From PMNU01 sp035479875 (GTDB lineage: Bacteria; Patescibacteriota; Saccharimonadia; Saccharimonadales; UBA4665), in NCBI GenBank assembly GCA_035479875.1, contig DATIIH010000009.1, positions 6,915 to 70,914 on the forward strand: 64,000 nt of DNA, written 5' to 3'. Of this stretch, positions 43,486-52,912 are shown piece by piece (the stretch's first letter is position 1; each line of letters begins with the position of its first letter). The notes beneath the pieces were generated by a model. It saw nothing but the letters and a program-made list of their open reading frames with translations, was not told the DNA's origin and did no database searches. The translations under genes were made by a program, and so were the position numbers.

Positions 43486-44393
43486 CCACGCGGCGCCCAA
43501 CCAAAGCAATCATCCCGGCCGCCGGCTTTGGCACGCGGTTTTTGCCGCAAACCAAGGCTATGCCCAAAGAAATGTTGCCGCTGGTGGACAAGCCGATTAT
43601 CCAATATGTGGTAGAGCAGTTGGTGGCGGCCGGTGTTAAAGACATCATCTTAGTAACCGGCCAAAACAAGCGCAGCATCGAAGATCATTTTGACGCTCCA
43701 ACGCAGGATTTAGTAACTAACCTCAAAATGGGCGGCGCCAAGAAGCAGCACTTTATTGACGAGATTAACGCTATAGCCCAACTCGCTAACTTTGTGTATG
43801 TACGCCAGCGCCCGGTGTATGGCAACGGCATCCCGCTGCTGGACGTTGAACATTTGATTGGCGACGAGCCATTCTTTTATGTATGGAGCGACGACTTAGT
43901 GCTGTCTACGCCATCATGCTTCGACCAAATGCTTGCGGCGTACGACGAATATCAGGCCCCGATTATTTGCAGCGTACGCGTAACCGACGACGAAGGCTTT
44001 AAACAGTATGGTTTTGCCGGCGGCAAAGAGCTAAAGCCTGGCGTTATTGACGTTAACGCGATTGTCGAGAAGCCGGGCAGCCGCGAATCCTCGCCCTCAG
44101 ACCTGGCTAGTTGCAAAGGATTTATTCTTACCCCCGACATCTTTGCGTATCTGCACCAGGCCGAAAACGATCGTGCCCATGGCAAAGAACTGTATATGAA
44201 CGACGCGCTCATCCGTATGATGCACGACAACAAACGTATCATCGCCTGCGAAACTCAAAACGGCAGCTGGTACGACGCCGGCGACAAGCTGTCATACCTC
44301 AAAACGGTAGTTGATTTCGCCTTGATGCGCGACGACATTGGCCCAGCCTTTGCAGCCTACTTGCGTACATGCCTTGGTGGCCTAGACAAATAG
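43482..44393 (+). CDS. galU: UTP-glucose-1-phosphate uridylyltransferase
   Basis: The 303-aa nucleotidyltransferase starts KAIIPAAGFGTRFLPQTKAMPKEMLPLVDKPIIQYVVEQLVAAGV and has QRPVYGNGIPLLDVEHLIGDEPFFYVWSDDLV, VNAIVEKPGSRESSPSDLASCKGFIL and WYDAGDKLSYLKTVVDFAL. These are GalU hallmarks, including the G-rich nucleotide loop and Lys in EKP. It makes UDP-glucose for glycan and envelope synthesis. It is coupled to the upstream Nudix gene by ATGA. Confidence 0.96.
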   Translation: MTTRRPTKAIIPAAGFGTRFLPQTKAMPKEMLPLVDKPIIQYVVEQLVAAGVKDIILVTGQNKRSIEDHFDAPTQDLVTNLKMGGAKKQHFIDEINAIAQLANFVYVRQRPVYGNGIPLLDVEHLIGDEPFFYVWSDDLVLSTPSCFDQMLAAYDEYQAPIICSVRVTDDEGFKQYGFAGGKELKPGVIDVNAIVEKPGSRESSPSDLASCKGFILTPDIFAYLHQAENDRAHGKELYMNDALIRMMHDNKRIIACETQNGSWYDAGDKLSYLKTVVDFALMRDDIGPAFAAYLRTCLGGLDK

Positions 44394-44411
44394 CGCTATA
44401 CTACTAGTACT

Positions 44412-44678
44412 ATGAATACTGCCGAACAAATCCTCGTGGTCATGCTCGCAAGTGCACTCGCTCTATTCCTTATCTTGGCAATCGTTATTGCCGCTCAAGT
44501 CATTCGTCTTATGAAGCAGTTACAGTCTATTGCTGCCACTGCCCAAAGTTTTGTGGACTCTGCCGAAGCCGCTGCCGATATGTTTAAACATGCCGCCGGG
44601 CAAGTCAGCATTATGCGTTTTGCGCAGAATGTCTTTGACTCTGCGTTTAAGCATAAACACTCTAAAGACAGTAAATAA
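44412..44678 (+). CDS. Small single-pass membrane protein (88 aa)
   Basis: The protein has an N-terminal hydrophobic helix (QILVVMLASALALFLILAIVIAAQVIRLM) and a helical soluble part with repeated Ala/Ser heptads (KQLQSIAATAQSFVDSAEAAADMFKHAAGQVSIM). The pattern resembles DUF948-type membrane/coiled-coil proteins. It lies 19 nt before a YtxH-like gene, the pairing seen for DUF948 plus YtxH in Gram-positives, and TATACT (44397-44402) ends 9 nt before the ATG. Function unknown. Family call is inference. Confidence 0.72.
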   Translation: MNTAEQILVVMLASALALFLILAIVIAAQVIRLMKQLQSIAATAQSFVDSAEAAADMFKHAAGQVSIMRFAQNVFDSAFKHKHSKDSK

Positions 44679-44697
44679 TTTTAGGAGACAACAGACC

Positions 44698-45114
44698 ATG
44701 ACATCCAACAAAGACAACGCAAAGCGTTTTGCACTAGGTACGGTTTTGGCTGCAGCAGCAGGTTATTTGGCTGGTATTCTAACCGCGCCAAAGAGCGGCA
44801 AAGAGACACGCCAAGATATCAAAGAAACCGCAGTGCGCACGGTTAGCGAAGCCGAGAAGCAGCTCAAGAGGCTGCATACCGAACTCAATGACATGTTAGC
44901 CGACGCCAAGACCAAACTCGGCGGCTTAAAGGGCAAGGCTGCCGACGACCTCGAAAAAGCGATGGACGCAGGCACGGTTGTGAAAGAAAAGGCTCGCGAA
45001 CTACTCAGCGCTGTGCATGAAGGCGACGCCGAAGACAAAGACCTTAAGAAAGCTATCGAAGACGCCAGCAAAGCGGTTGACCACCTCAAGACGTATCTTA
45101 AAAAAGCTGCGTAA
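44698..45114 (+). CDS. YtxH-like stress protein
   Basis: From ATG 44698 (AGGAG 10 nt upstream) the 138-aa protein has the YtxH signature near its start: AKRFALGTVLAAAAGYLAGILTAPKSGKETRQDI, with the membrane-inserting Gly-rich helix followed by APKSGKETR. A long amphipathic helical tail rich in Lys and Asp/Glu follows (EAEKQLKRLHTELNDMLADAKTKLGG...). YtxH-like proteins are membrane-associated stress proteins of unknown biochemical role. The stop overlaps the next gene's start (TAATG). Confidence 0.88.
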   Translation: MTSNKDNAKRFALGTVLAAAAGYLAGILTAPKSGKETRQDIKETAVRTVSEAEKQLKRLHTELNDMLADAKTKLGGLKGKAADDLEKAMDAGTVVKEKARELLSAVHEGDAEDKDLKKAIEDASKAVDHLKTYLKKAA

Positions 45115-45722
45115 TGAAGCTCAATTTTACTTGGCAGGATGATGGCCAGCTCCATCAGTACTGTATTAATTGCCACACCGATGGCGCCGAAAAAGTAAAC
45201 GAAGGCGGCAAGCGCGGTTACCACTGCGCGGGCTGCGGACTACACCACCCGCGGGCTATCGTCATTGACCCTGCCATAAAATATACCGTCGAGCCAGACG
45301 GTGAATATAAGCACGAAGTATCGGCAATATTCGTGCGGGAGCCCGGTGGCAAGTTTTTATTTTTTGAACTTACTAAGTTTCCGTTTGGCGTGACAGTGCC
45401 TGCTGGGCACATCGACGCCCGCGAACAGCCAGCAGACGCCGCCAAGCGCGAGCTCAAAGAAGAAGTCGGTCTCAGTGGCGAGCCACTAGAATTTTTTAAC
45501 GAAGAGATAAACCCCGAAAGTTGCAGCCGCGGCTCGGATGTCCATCGCTGGCATGCTTTTGTTGTTGAGCTAAGCGACCCAGCCGAAGTCAACCTGAACG
45601 ACGAGGGCATGAATCCGGTGTGGCTCACGCTAGACGAAGCCGTTCAAAAAGACCTGACCGTTGCCGTCAGGAGCGTTCTAAAAACAAGTGCCGGCAAGCT
45701 GGCTAAGCCCGCTGCATTTTAG
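45114..45722 (+). CDS. Nudix hydrolase with N-terminal zinc ribbon
   Basis: The 202-aa protein begins with a likely zinc ribbon, YCINCHTDGAEKVNEGGKRGYHCAGCGLHHP (CxxC and CxxC), followed by a Nudix domain with VPAGHIDAREQPADAAKRELKEEVGL as the Nudix box. The layout recalls NADH pyrophosphatase (NudC)-like enzymes, though this is shorter and the domain order differs in detail. Substrate uncertain. It overlaps the YtxH-like gene and precedes the dnaE promoter. Confidence 0.88.
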   Translation: MKLNFTWQDDGQLHQYCINCHTDGAEKVNEGGKRGYHCAGCGLHHPRAIVIDPAIKYTVEPDGEYKHEVSAIFVREPGGKFLFFELTKFPFGVTVPAGHIDAREQPADAAKRELKEEVGLSGEPLEFFNEEINPESCSRGSDVHRWHAFVVELSDPAEVNLNDEGMNPVWLTLDEAVQKDLTVAVRSVLKTSAGKLAKPAAF

Positions 45723-45723
45723 G

Positions 45724-45746
45724 TATAATACGAGGAGTTAAGGAGG
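45724..45746 (+). promoter_or_regulatory. dnaE promoter -10 and strong Shine-Dalgarno before a TTG start
   Basis: TATAAT (45724-45729), then AAGGAGG (45740-45746) 5 nt before TTG 45752. The strong ribosome-binding site decides for the rare TTG codon as start, since no in-frame ATG precedes the PHP domain. Confidence 0.7.
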
Positions 45747-45751
45747 GTACG

Positions 45752-48700
45752 TTGGCCAGTTCTGAGGCGACGACTAGTTTGGGGCCGAGTGATTACGTGC
45801 ACCTGCACAATCACACGCAGTACAGTTTGTTGGACGGACTTACTAAAATACCGGCCCTTGTTGAGTATGTCAAAAATACCGGCATGGCCGCGGTTGCTCA
45901 AACCGATCACGGCACGCTCACCGGCGCAATAGAATTCTACAAAGAGGCTACTGCCAACGGTGTTAAGCCGCTCATCGGCATCGAAACATATATTGCCGCG
46001 CGCACCATAACCGACAAAGAGCCAGGCAAAGACAAGGCGTATTATCACCTCATTTTGCTGGCCATGAACAACGTTGGCTACCAAAACTTGATGAAGCTCT
46101 CCACCATAGCCAACCTGGAAGGCTTTTACTACAAACCACGCCTGGACCACATACTGCTAGAGAAATATAACGAAGGCCTGATTGTGCTATCTGGCTGCAT
46201 CGGTGGTGAGGTGGGGGACAGTATTCGCCAGGGTCAGTACGACAAAGCAATAGAAATCGCCCAGTGGTACAAAAAGACGTTTGGCGACCGCTACTACATC
46301 GAGGTGCAGGACCACGGCCACCCCGACCACCCCAGCAAGTGGGATGATCAAGTGCGCGTCAACCAAGAGTTAATTAAGCTGGCCAAAGAGCTGGACATAC
46401 CGCTCGTTGTCACATGCGATGCCCATTACTTATCACACGACGACCAACAGGCGCACGAGATTTTGTTGTGCGTACAAACCGGTTCGTTTTTGAGTGACGA
46501 AAAGCGCATGTCGCTAGCCAATTTTGAGCTGCATGTAACCGACCCGCGCGAGATTATTGCGCGCTGGGGTGCAGACTATCCGGACGCTATCACCAACACC
46601 CGCGCTATCGCCGACCGCTGCAATGTCGAGATCGAACTCGGCAACATATTGATCCCTAAGTTTCCGGTACCCGAAGGCGAGACCGAAAAGACATATCTCG
46701 ATAAGTTGGTGTGGCGCGGCTTGGCTGAACGCTACAAAGATGTGTCGCGTGCTGGGGCTGAGAAAATGAGTATAGCAGCGGTTAAGAAAATGCTTTCTAA
46801 AGAAGTGCTGGAACGCGCTGAATACGAGCTGGGCGTAATCGATGGCATGGGCTTTAACGGCTACATGCTCATCGTGCAAGACTTTATCAACTGGGGTAAA
46901 GATCAAGGCGTGATTTTTGGGCCGGGCCGCGGCTCGGCCGCCGGCTCGATTATTTCGTATGCCCTATATATTACAGACCTCGACCCTTTGGCTTACGGTT
47001 TGCTGTTTGAGCGCTTTTTGAACCCCGATCGTATCAGCATGCCTGATATCGACGTAGACATTCAAGACACACGGCGTGACGAAGTCATCGAATACTGTTC
47101 GCAAAAGTATGGCGCCGACCGTGTATCCAACATCGTGACTTTCGGCAAAATGGCGGCCCGCGCGGCCGTGCGTGACGTGGCCCGTGTACTGCAAGTGCCT
47201 TACGCCGAGGCCGATCGCCTGGCAAAACTCATCCCGCAGCCAGTGCAGGGGCGCCATATTCCGCTTAAAGTCAGCATCGAAAAAGACCTCGACCTAAAAC
47301 ACGAGTACGAGTCCAGCGAAACGGCTAAACAGGTGATCGATTTGGCCATCGCGCTTGAGGGTACCGTGCGTAGCCACGGCGTGCACGCTTGCGGCGTGGT
47401 GATTGCGCCCGACGCGTTGGTCCGTTATGTGCCACTCGAAATGGCCCAAAAGGGCGTGGTGACCACACAGTTCTCGATGGGCCATATCGAAGAGCTCGGT
47501 TTACTTAAGATGGATTTTTTGGGTCTATCCAACCTCACGATTATTAAAAACGCGATGCGTATTGTTAAAAGGGTGTATGGCACCGATATCGATCTAGGTA
47601 CGCTACCGCTCGACGATCCCGAAACCTTCGCGCTTTTGGGCCGCGGCGACACCACTGGTGTGTTTCAGTTTGAATCTTCGGGCATGAAGCGCTATCTGCG
47701 CGAACTCAAACCTACAGAGTTTAACGACGTCATTGCCATGGGTGCCCTGTACCGGCCAGGGCCTTTAAGTGCCGGCCTAACCGACAGTTTTATTAAGCGC
47801 AAAAATGGCCACGAGCAGATTAGTTATGCGCACCCGCTCATGAAAAGTGCGCTCGAAAGCACTTTTGGCGTGCTGGTATACCAAGAGCAGGTTATGCAGA
47901 TCTCGCGCGATGTGTGTGGTTTTACCGGTGGCGAAGCCGACACCCTGCGCAAAGCCATTGGCAAAAAGAAGATCGACGTCATGAAGAAAATGCAGATTCA
48001 ATTCATTGAGGGAGCGATCAAAAATGGTGTGCCCAAACAGGTAATCGAGAAGTTTTGGCAAGACCTATTGGGCTTTGCTGACTATTGCTTTAACAAGTCG
48101 CACTCTGCCTGCTACGGCATGATTTCGTACTGGACTGCATACATCAAAGCACATTACCCTTCGGCCTTTATGGCGGCGCTGATGACCAGCGATTACGACG
48201 ACACCGACCGTCTGAGCATCGAAATCACTGAGTGCCAGAAAATGGGCGTGAGCGTACTGCCGCCGGACGTCAATGAGTCATTCCATGAATTTGCCGTGGT
48301 TCCGGACAAAGATAATCCCGACAATCGCAGGGCACCAGTTCGTTTTGGCATGGACGCCATTAAAAACGTTGGTACAGGAGCGGTAGAAGAAATTCTAAGG
48401 GCCCGTGAGGTGGGTCGCGGCTTTGAGGGCCTGGAGGATTTTTTGAGTAAAACAAGCACCCGTACGGTCAATCGCAAAGTGCTCGAAAGTTTAGTGAAGG
48501 CTGGTGCTTTTGACCGCTTTGCAGACCGCTCACAGCTCATCCACAACCTCGACGTCATGCTGGCCTACGCCAACCGCTTGCAAAGGCAGGCTAACAGCGG
48601 GCAAACTGATCTATTCGGTAATCTTTTAGACGAAGCCATTACCAAGCCGCAGCTTAGCCTAGAGAAGGCGGCCATCACCTTTAACCAGCGCGAGCAGCTA

Positions 48701-49435
48701 CTTTGGGAGCGCGAACTTCTGGGCTTGTATTTAAGCCAGCACCCACTGGCGATGTTTGCTAAGTATTTGGTCGAGCAGACGATGCCCATAGGTGAGCTCA
48801 AACCAAACATCGACGGCAAGTCCGTGGTGGTAGGTGGTGCGATTACCGACATCCGTGAGATTACTACAAAGAATGGTTCCAAGATGGCCTTTGCCAAGCT
48901 CGAAGACCAGTTTGGTGAGATAGAGCTTATACTGTTCCCAAACGCCTATATGCAGACCGCCGGGTTATGGGAGCGCGACCGCGTGGTCTTGGCCCGCGGC
49001 AAACTATCTGCTAAGGGCCGCGACGGAAATTTGAGCGACGAGGTTAAGGTTATGGTTGATGACGCCCGCGAAATTACGGCCGAACAGGCTCAAGGTTACC
49101 AAGAGACCGGCAAACGGGTTAAGGTGCCGGGCGTTAGTGCCAAGCGTAGCAGCGCTGCTGCAGCGAGCGCCACACGCACCACCGCATCGTCTGCCGCCCG
49201 CACACCTCCGACACCCCGCATGTACGTACGCTTGAACGACACAGACAATCACTCCATGCTCATAGCGCTCAAACAAGTGATCGATGACAACCCCGGCGAA
49301 ACCGAAGTCGTACTAGTGCTCGGTCCGCAAGATACTAAGCAGATTATTAAACTACCGGGTAGGATGAGCGGCGCCGAAGCAGCACTCAATCGGTTGCGGG
49401 AAGCCGTAGGCTCTGATAACTGCAAACTACAATAA
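45752..49435 (+). CDS. dnaE: DNA polymerase III alpha subunit
   Basis: The 1227-aa replicative polymerase has an N-terminal PHP domain (VHLHNHTQYSLLDGLTKIPALVEYVKNTGMAAVAQTDHG), palm with GFNGYMLIVQDFINWGKDQGVIFGPGRGSAAGSIISYALYITDLDPL...FERFLNPDRISMPDIDVDIQD (catalytic Asp triad), HhH, and a late OB domain (VVVGGAITDIREITTKNGSKMAFAKLEDQFGEIELILFPNAY). PHP HxH and Asp residues are retained, so a proofreading role is conceivable. TTG start. The tail has an Ala/Thr/Ser-rich insertion near 1125-1145 (SAAAASATRTTASSAAR) before the C-terminal part. It converges on the CAP gene with one base between stops. Confidence 0.97.
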   Translation: MASSEATTSLGPSDYVHLHNHTQYSLLDGLTKIPALVEYVKNTGMAAVAQTDHGTLTGAIEFYKEATANGVKPLIGIETYIAARTITDKEPGKDKAYYHLILLAMNNVGYQNLMKLSTIANLEGFYYKPRLDHILLEKYNEGLIVLSGCIGGEVGDSIRQGQYDKAIEIAQWYKKTFGDRYYIEVQDHGHPDHPSKWDDQVRVNQELIKLAKELDIPLVVTCDAHYLSHDDQQAHEILLCVQTGSFLSDEKRMSLANFELHVTDPREIIARWGADYPDAITNTRAIADRCNVEIELGNILIPKFPVPEGETEKTYLDKLVWRGLAERYKDVSRAGAEKMSIAAVKKMLSKEVLERAEYELGVIDGMGFNGYMLIVQDFINWGKDQGVIFGPGRGSAAGSIISYALYITDLDPLAYGLLFERFLNPDRISMPDIDVDIQDTRRDEVIEYCSQKYGADRVSNIVTFGKMAARAAVRDVARVLQVPYAEADRLAKLIPQPVQGRHIPLKVSIEKDLDLKHEYESSETAKQVIDLAIALEGTVRSHGVHACGVVIAPDALVRYVPLEMAQKGVVTTQFSMGHIEELGLLKMDFLGLSNLTIIKNAMRIVKRVYGTDIDLGTLPLDDPETFALLGRGDTTGVFQFESSGMKRYLRELKPTEFNDVIAMGALYRPGPLSAGLTDSFIKRKNGHEQISYAHPLMKSALESTFGVLVYQEQVMQISRDVCGFTGGEADTLRKAIGKKKIDVMKKMQIQFIEGAIKNGVPKQVIEKFWQDLLGFADYCFNKSHSACYGMISYWTAYIKAHYPSAFMAALMTSDYDDTDRLSIEITECQKMGVSVLPPDVNESFHEFAVVPDKDNPDNRRAPVRFGMDAIKNVGTGAVEEILRAREVGRGFEGLEDFLSKTSTRTVNRKVLESLVKAGAFDRFADRSQLIHNLDVMLAYANRLQRQANSGQTDLFGNLLDEAITKPQLSLEKAAITFNQREQLLWERELLGLYLSQHPLAMFAKYLVEQTMPIGELKPNIDGKSVVVGGAITDIREITTKNGSKMAFAKLEDQFGEIELILFPNAYMQTAGLWERDRVVLARGKLSAKGRDGNLSDEVKVMVDDAREITAEQAQGYQETGKRVKVPGVSAKRSSAAAASATRTTASSAARTPPTPRMYVRLNDTDNHSMLIALKQVIDDNPGETEVVLVLGPQDTKQIIKLPGRMSGAEAALNRLREAVGSDNCKLQ

Positions 49436-49436
49436 A

Positions 49437-50489
49437 TTAGCGTATAAAGCCGGCGGTGCGCGTGAGGACGTAGCCCATCACCATGATGGTCACCAGGGCG
49501 AGATCGAGCATGCGGTGTTTGAGCACAAACTTTTCGCCTTTAATGAATGTGCGATGTACAAATAGCCAGTGGCGCAGCACGAATGCGGCTAATGCTACGG
49601 TGGCAGCGGTGCTCACCGCAAACACGCTCCACGAGCTAGTGGTACCGGAAACGAGCTGTACGCGTGAAATATCTTTGGTCTCGAGCGGCTTTACGCTCGT
49701 GGCGGGTTTAACCCCAGAAGTTGTGCTGTTGACTGGGCTGGCGCTCGGTGTGGCCGCGGCAATAGGAGTGCTGTCCGTAGGTGTCGCAGGTGGTGTGTCT
49801 GAAGTCTCCGGGTTGGCTACTGGCGTGTCGTCGCTGGGCGACTGAGCTGCAGGCTTGCTGGCTGGCGCTGTGGGCGCTGGTGCGCTGGCTACAGGCTGGG
49901 GGCTGGCGTACATGGCTACCACGATAGTCTGGGGGCCACTATTCTGGTAGTTAGGCGAGTTGGCAACGCCAAAGCCGACATCCTTGTACGTGGCATTAAG
50001 GATGTTAGCACGGTGCTCGGGGCTGTTCATCCAGGCTGTGACGGTCGCATCGCTGCTATCAAAGCCGTAGGCTAGGTTTTCGCCAGCTGTCTGATAAGAA
50101 TAGCCAGAAGCAATAATGAATGTCCAAGGCGTTTTGCCGTCGGGCGTGTTGTGTGACCAATAGTCGCGGGTAGCCATATCATTGGCTTTGGCTTGAGCCG
50201 CGTTATCGAGTTGCTGATTGAGGGTGAGATCGCCCAAGCTGTTTTGCTCGCGTTGGGTGTTGGTGTCGCTCAAAAGAGTGCTGACGCTCATGTCGGTGGC
50301 GTAGCCTAAGACATCCTTATGTAAGCCACTCAGTACGCTGCTAAACGCCAAACCGGCCGCTACAATGACGACCATCGGCAAGTAGGGCCAATAGGTTTTG
50401 ATGTAGTGCGGGTCGTGTCTGTGATGACTGCCGACACGGCGTTTGTTGTGGACAGTAGGGCGGCGTTTTGGTTTTGCTACGAGGACCAT
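49437..50489 (-). CDS. CAP/SCP-domain protein with membrane segments
   Basis: The 350-aa protein has a signal-anchor (WPYLPMVVIVAAGLAFSSVLSGL), a CAP/SCP/PR-1-like domain of about residues 80-195 (LTLNQQLDNAAQAKANDMATRDYWSHNTPDGKTPWTFIIASGYSYQTAGENLAYGF...AWMNSPEHRANILNATYKDVGFGV), a Pro/Ala/Ser/Thr-rich linker, and two C-terminal transmembrane helices. CAP proteins are secreted or surface proteins often tied to host interaction. Here the membrane anchors keep it on the surface. TACACT (minus strand, 50504-50499) ends 9 nt before the ATG. Confidence 0.9.
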   Translation of the reverse strand: MVLVAKPKRRPTVHNKRRVGSHHRHDPHYIKTYWPYLPMVVIVAAGLAFSSVLSGLHKDVLGYATDMSVSTLLSDTNTQREQNSLGDLTLNQQLDNAAQAKANDMATRDYWSHNTPDGKTPWTFIIASGYSYQTAGENLAYGFDSSDATVTAWMNSPEHRANILNATYKDVGFGVANSPNYQNSGPQTIVVAMYASPQPVASAPAPTAPASKPAAQSPSDDTPVANPETSDTPPATPTDSTPIAAATPSASPVNSTTSGVKPATSVKPLETKDISRVQLVSGTTSSWSVFAVSTAATVALAAFVLRHWLFVHRTFIKGEKFVLKHRMLDLALVTIMVMGYVLTRTAGFIR

Positions 50490-50523
50490 ATTAGTATCAG
50501 TGTACCATATGACGGCAGTGCTT

Positions 50524-51021
50524 TTACACCGTAAACCGACAATAAAAGAGGGCCATGGCAGCTGCTTGGACTACATTAAACGACTCTTTGTTGCCAAACA
50601 TTGGAATTTCGAGTACGCGGTCGCAAGCGGTAAGTACTTCGAGCTCCACGCCTTCTACTTCGCGTCCTACCAATAGGGCAACCCGCTCAGGCGGGTGATA
50701 TTTGGGCAGAGCGATGCTGTCGGCTGTTTGCTCCACGGCCGCCACAGTATAGTCGGCTTTCTTGAGGTGGCTTATGACTGGCAGAATGTCGGCATGATAT
50801 TCCCAAACTACGAGTTCTTCGGCGCCGAGGGCAGTCTTGTGGATCTGCTTGGTTAGTTTAGCCACCTCATGCGGTAATCGTCGGTCGCCGGCAAAGCCAG
50901 GGTGCGGTGTGTAGCCGCTCAAGATCACTTTTTGCACGCCTAAGCCCTCGGCGGTGCGCAGTAGCGACCCAACATTGTGGCAGCTGCGCAAATTGTGGGC
51001 AATCAGAATAATGTCACGCAT
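50524..51021 (-). CDS. SpoU-family RNA methyltransferase
   Basis: The 165-aa protein has SpoU/TrmH knotted-fold motifs: HNLRSCHNVGSLLRTAEGLGVQKVIL, RVALLVGREVEGV and LEIPMFGNKESFNVVQAAAMALFYC, with an Asn/Arg-containing active-site segment. It 2'-O-methylates a ribose in tRNA or rRNA using S-adenosylmethionine. Start chosen at ATG 51021, because GGAGG at about 51029 fits it better than the upstream ATG (51033), which overlaps the ribosome-binding site. Target RNA unknown. Confidence 0.92.
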   Translation of the reverse strand: MRDIILIAHNLRSCHNVGSLLRTAEGLGVQKVILSGYTPHPGFAGDRRLPHEVAKLTKQIHKTALGAEELVVWEYHADILPVISHLKKADYTVAAVEQTADSIALPKYHPPERVALLVGREVEGVELEVLTACDRVLEIPMFGNKESFNVVQAAAMALFYCRFTV

Positions 51022-51050
51022 CATTTCCTCCATCGTACCACATCAGATTC

Positions 51051-51136
51051 GATAGCTTCCTGGCAGCAGAATAGGAACTGGTCCTGGGCTCGCTGCGCTC
51101 GTGCGGAGGTTCCTATTCTGCTGCCAGGAAGCTATC
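51051..51136. repeat. Long hairpin element, copy C
   Basis: Arms 51051-51078 and 51109-51136 pair perfectly over 28 bp. The 30-nt loop (51079-51108) is identical to that of copy B at 33201-33230. It lies between the divergent SpoU methyltransferase and PilB-like genes. The arms share no similarity with copies A or B apart from the inner GGAAC/GTTCC. Confidence 0.9.
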
Positions 51137-51161
51137 AGCAGCTGCATTGCCGAGAAAACGG

Positions 51162-51191
51162 TTGTGGTTAGGTGGCACCGGGCTATATACT
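51162..51191 (+). promoter_or_regulatory. Promoter of the PilB-like gene
   Basis: TTGTGG (51162-51167), an 18-nt spacer and TATACT (51186-51191), whose 3' end lies 7 nt before ATG 51199. A transcript starting at the ATG is predicted. Hairpin copy C ends 25 nt before this -35. Confidence 0.6.
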
Positions 51192-51198
51192 CTATAGT

Positions 51199-52800
51199 AT
51201 GAGTCAAGACGCCCGACGAGATGAAGAGGTGGCTGCGCAGCGTCGCGCCCGCATACTTGGCTTTAATTATATTGATACGTCGAGCATCACGCAAAAGCCT
51301 CTTTTTAAAGACATTCTGACCGTGTCAGAGATGTATCAGATGCGCGTAGTGCCAATGCAGCTCGGTAAGGGTAACGTGCTATTCGGCATTACTACTACCA
51401 CGGCGCCGCAAACTATCCGGGCGTTGCAGCAGCGATTTACCGACCTGCGTCTGACGTTTAGTATTATCTCGGATGCCGGTTACCGCGATTACATGCACCT
51501 GTACGATCCACCCAAACAGGTCACATACCAGGACATCACGTTCGGCGACAAGGGTGGTGAAGAGATGCAGAAGGCCATCACCAACACGCTGGCCCAAGTG
51601 CGTTCCGACGACATTTTGGCGTATTTGGTAAAGCAGGCCTACCGGCTTAAGGCTTCAGACATCCACCTTGAGAACCAAGCCGATGGTGTGCGCGTGCGTT
51701 TTCGTGTAGACGGCGTGCTGCACAAAATCGCTATGATTGGGCGCGACAAATACCATCAGGTGCTGTCGTCGATTGCTGTAGCCGCCAATGTGTCTACCGA
51801 CACTGTCGATCCGCAAACAGCTCACATTAATCGTCAGTATCACTTGGCAACCGGCGAAGATGTGACAGTTAACCTGCGCGTCGAGACGGTGCCGACGGCG
51901 TACGGCCAAGATGTGGTGATGCGCTTGTTCACACTCAAACTAGAGCTACTGAGTCTGGATAAACTAGGTCTGAGCGCGCGCGAGCGCGACGTAGTAGACG
52001 ACATTATTCGTCACCCCACCGGCATGGTACTGGTGGTGGGTCCGACCGGTTCGGGCAAGACCACCACACTCTACTCGCTGATCAATACGCTCAATACCGA
52101 AGAGCGTAAGATCATCACACTCGAAGACCCAGTAGAGTACTTTATGGCCGGCGTAGTTCAGATTCCGGTAGCTGGCGACCACCAAACCACCGGCTTTGCC
52201 GACCACTTACGCGCCGTATTGCGTCTCGACCCTGACGTTGTAATGGTAGGTGAGATTCGTGACCAAGACACCGCCAAAACCAGCCTGCAGGCGGCACTCA
52301 CCGGACACTTAGTGCTCAGTACCTTCCACGCTTCTTCGGCCGCCGCTGCGCTTACGCGCATGCTCGATTTTGTTGGAATTAACCCATTGTTTGCATCGGC
52401 CATGCACCTGATTATGGCTCAGCGTCTAGTGCGCCGCCTCGATGACGCCGTTAAGCAACCCTATCAGCCGGATGATGGGCTCAAAGCACAAATCCAAACC
52501 GTTATTGACTCTTTGCCGCCAGGCGTTGACCACCCGGACATCAGCAACCTTACGTTGTACAAGCCGGGCAAGTCGCCTGAGAATCCTTTTGGCTATCAAG
52601 GCCAGATTGCTATTCGCGAGCAACTACGCATGACAGCCGGCATCCAAGATATGCTGCGCTTGCCGCCCAATCAGATCACCACTGCCGCACTGGAAGAACA
52701 CGCCGTGCACGATGGCATGCTTACCATGCTGCAAGACGGTGTGCTTAAAGCCATCGAAGGCATCACTACTCTCGAAGAAGTGTACCGCGTCGTCGGCTAG
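51199..52800 (+). CDS. Type IV pilus assembly ATPase, PilB/GspE family
   Basis: The 533-aa ATPase has the N1D-like N-terminal region (about 1-120), then SDIHLENQADGVRVRFRVDGVLH, Walker A GPTGSGKTTTLYSLI, Asp box ITLEDPVEYF, Walker B RLDPDVVMVGEIRDQDTAKTSLQAALTGHLVLSTFHAS and His box. It powers pilus or secretion pseudopilus assembly, a common motility/DNA-uptake system in Saccharibacteria. No pilC/pilT lies nearby. Where PilB usually has a CxxC...CxxC zinc loop after the Walker B region, this protein has no cysteines (RLVRRLDDAVKQPYQPDDG...), so the zinc site is missing. Start ATG 51199 by promoter position. Confidence 0.92.
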   Translation: MSQDARRDEEVAAQRRARILGFNYIDTSSITQKPLFKDILTVSEMYQMRVVPMQLGKGNVLFGITTTTAPQTIRALQQRFTDLRLTFSIISDAGYRDYMHLYDPPKQVTYQDITFGDKGGEEMQKAITNTLAQVRSDDILAYLVKQAYRLKASDIHLENQADGVRVRFRVDGVLHKIAMIGRDKYHQVLSSIAVAANVSTDTVDPQTAHINRQYHLATGEDVTVNLRVETVPTAYGQDVVMRLFTLKLELLSLDKLGLSARERDVVDDIIRHPTGMVLVVGPTGSGKTTTLYSLINTLNTEERKIITLEDPVEYFMAGVVQIPVAGDHQTTGFADHLRAVLRLDPDVVMVGEIRDQDTAKTSLQAALTGHLVLSTFHASSAAAALTRMLDFVGINPLFASAMHLIMAQRLVRRLDDAVKQPYQPDDGLKAQIQTVIDSLPPGVDHPDISNLTLYKPGKSPENPFGYQGQIAIREQLRMTAGIQDMLRLPPNQITTAALEEHAVHDGMLTMLQDGVLKAIEGITTLEEVYRVVG

Positions 52801-52912
52801 GTGGCTATCGCCCTGTAGCAGCTAATCGTTCGCTGCCATTGCGCAGCCTCAACAGAGGGGATTGCTGCTTCCGCGCATTGTCATATCTTAGCGTACATGT
52901 TATAATATGCAT

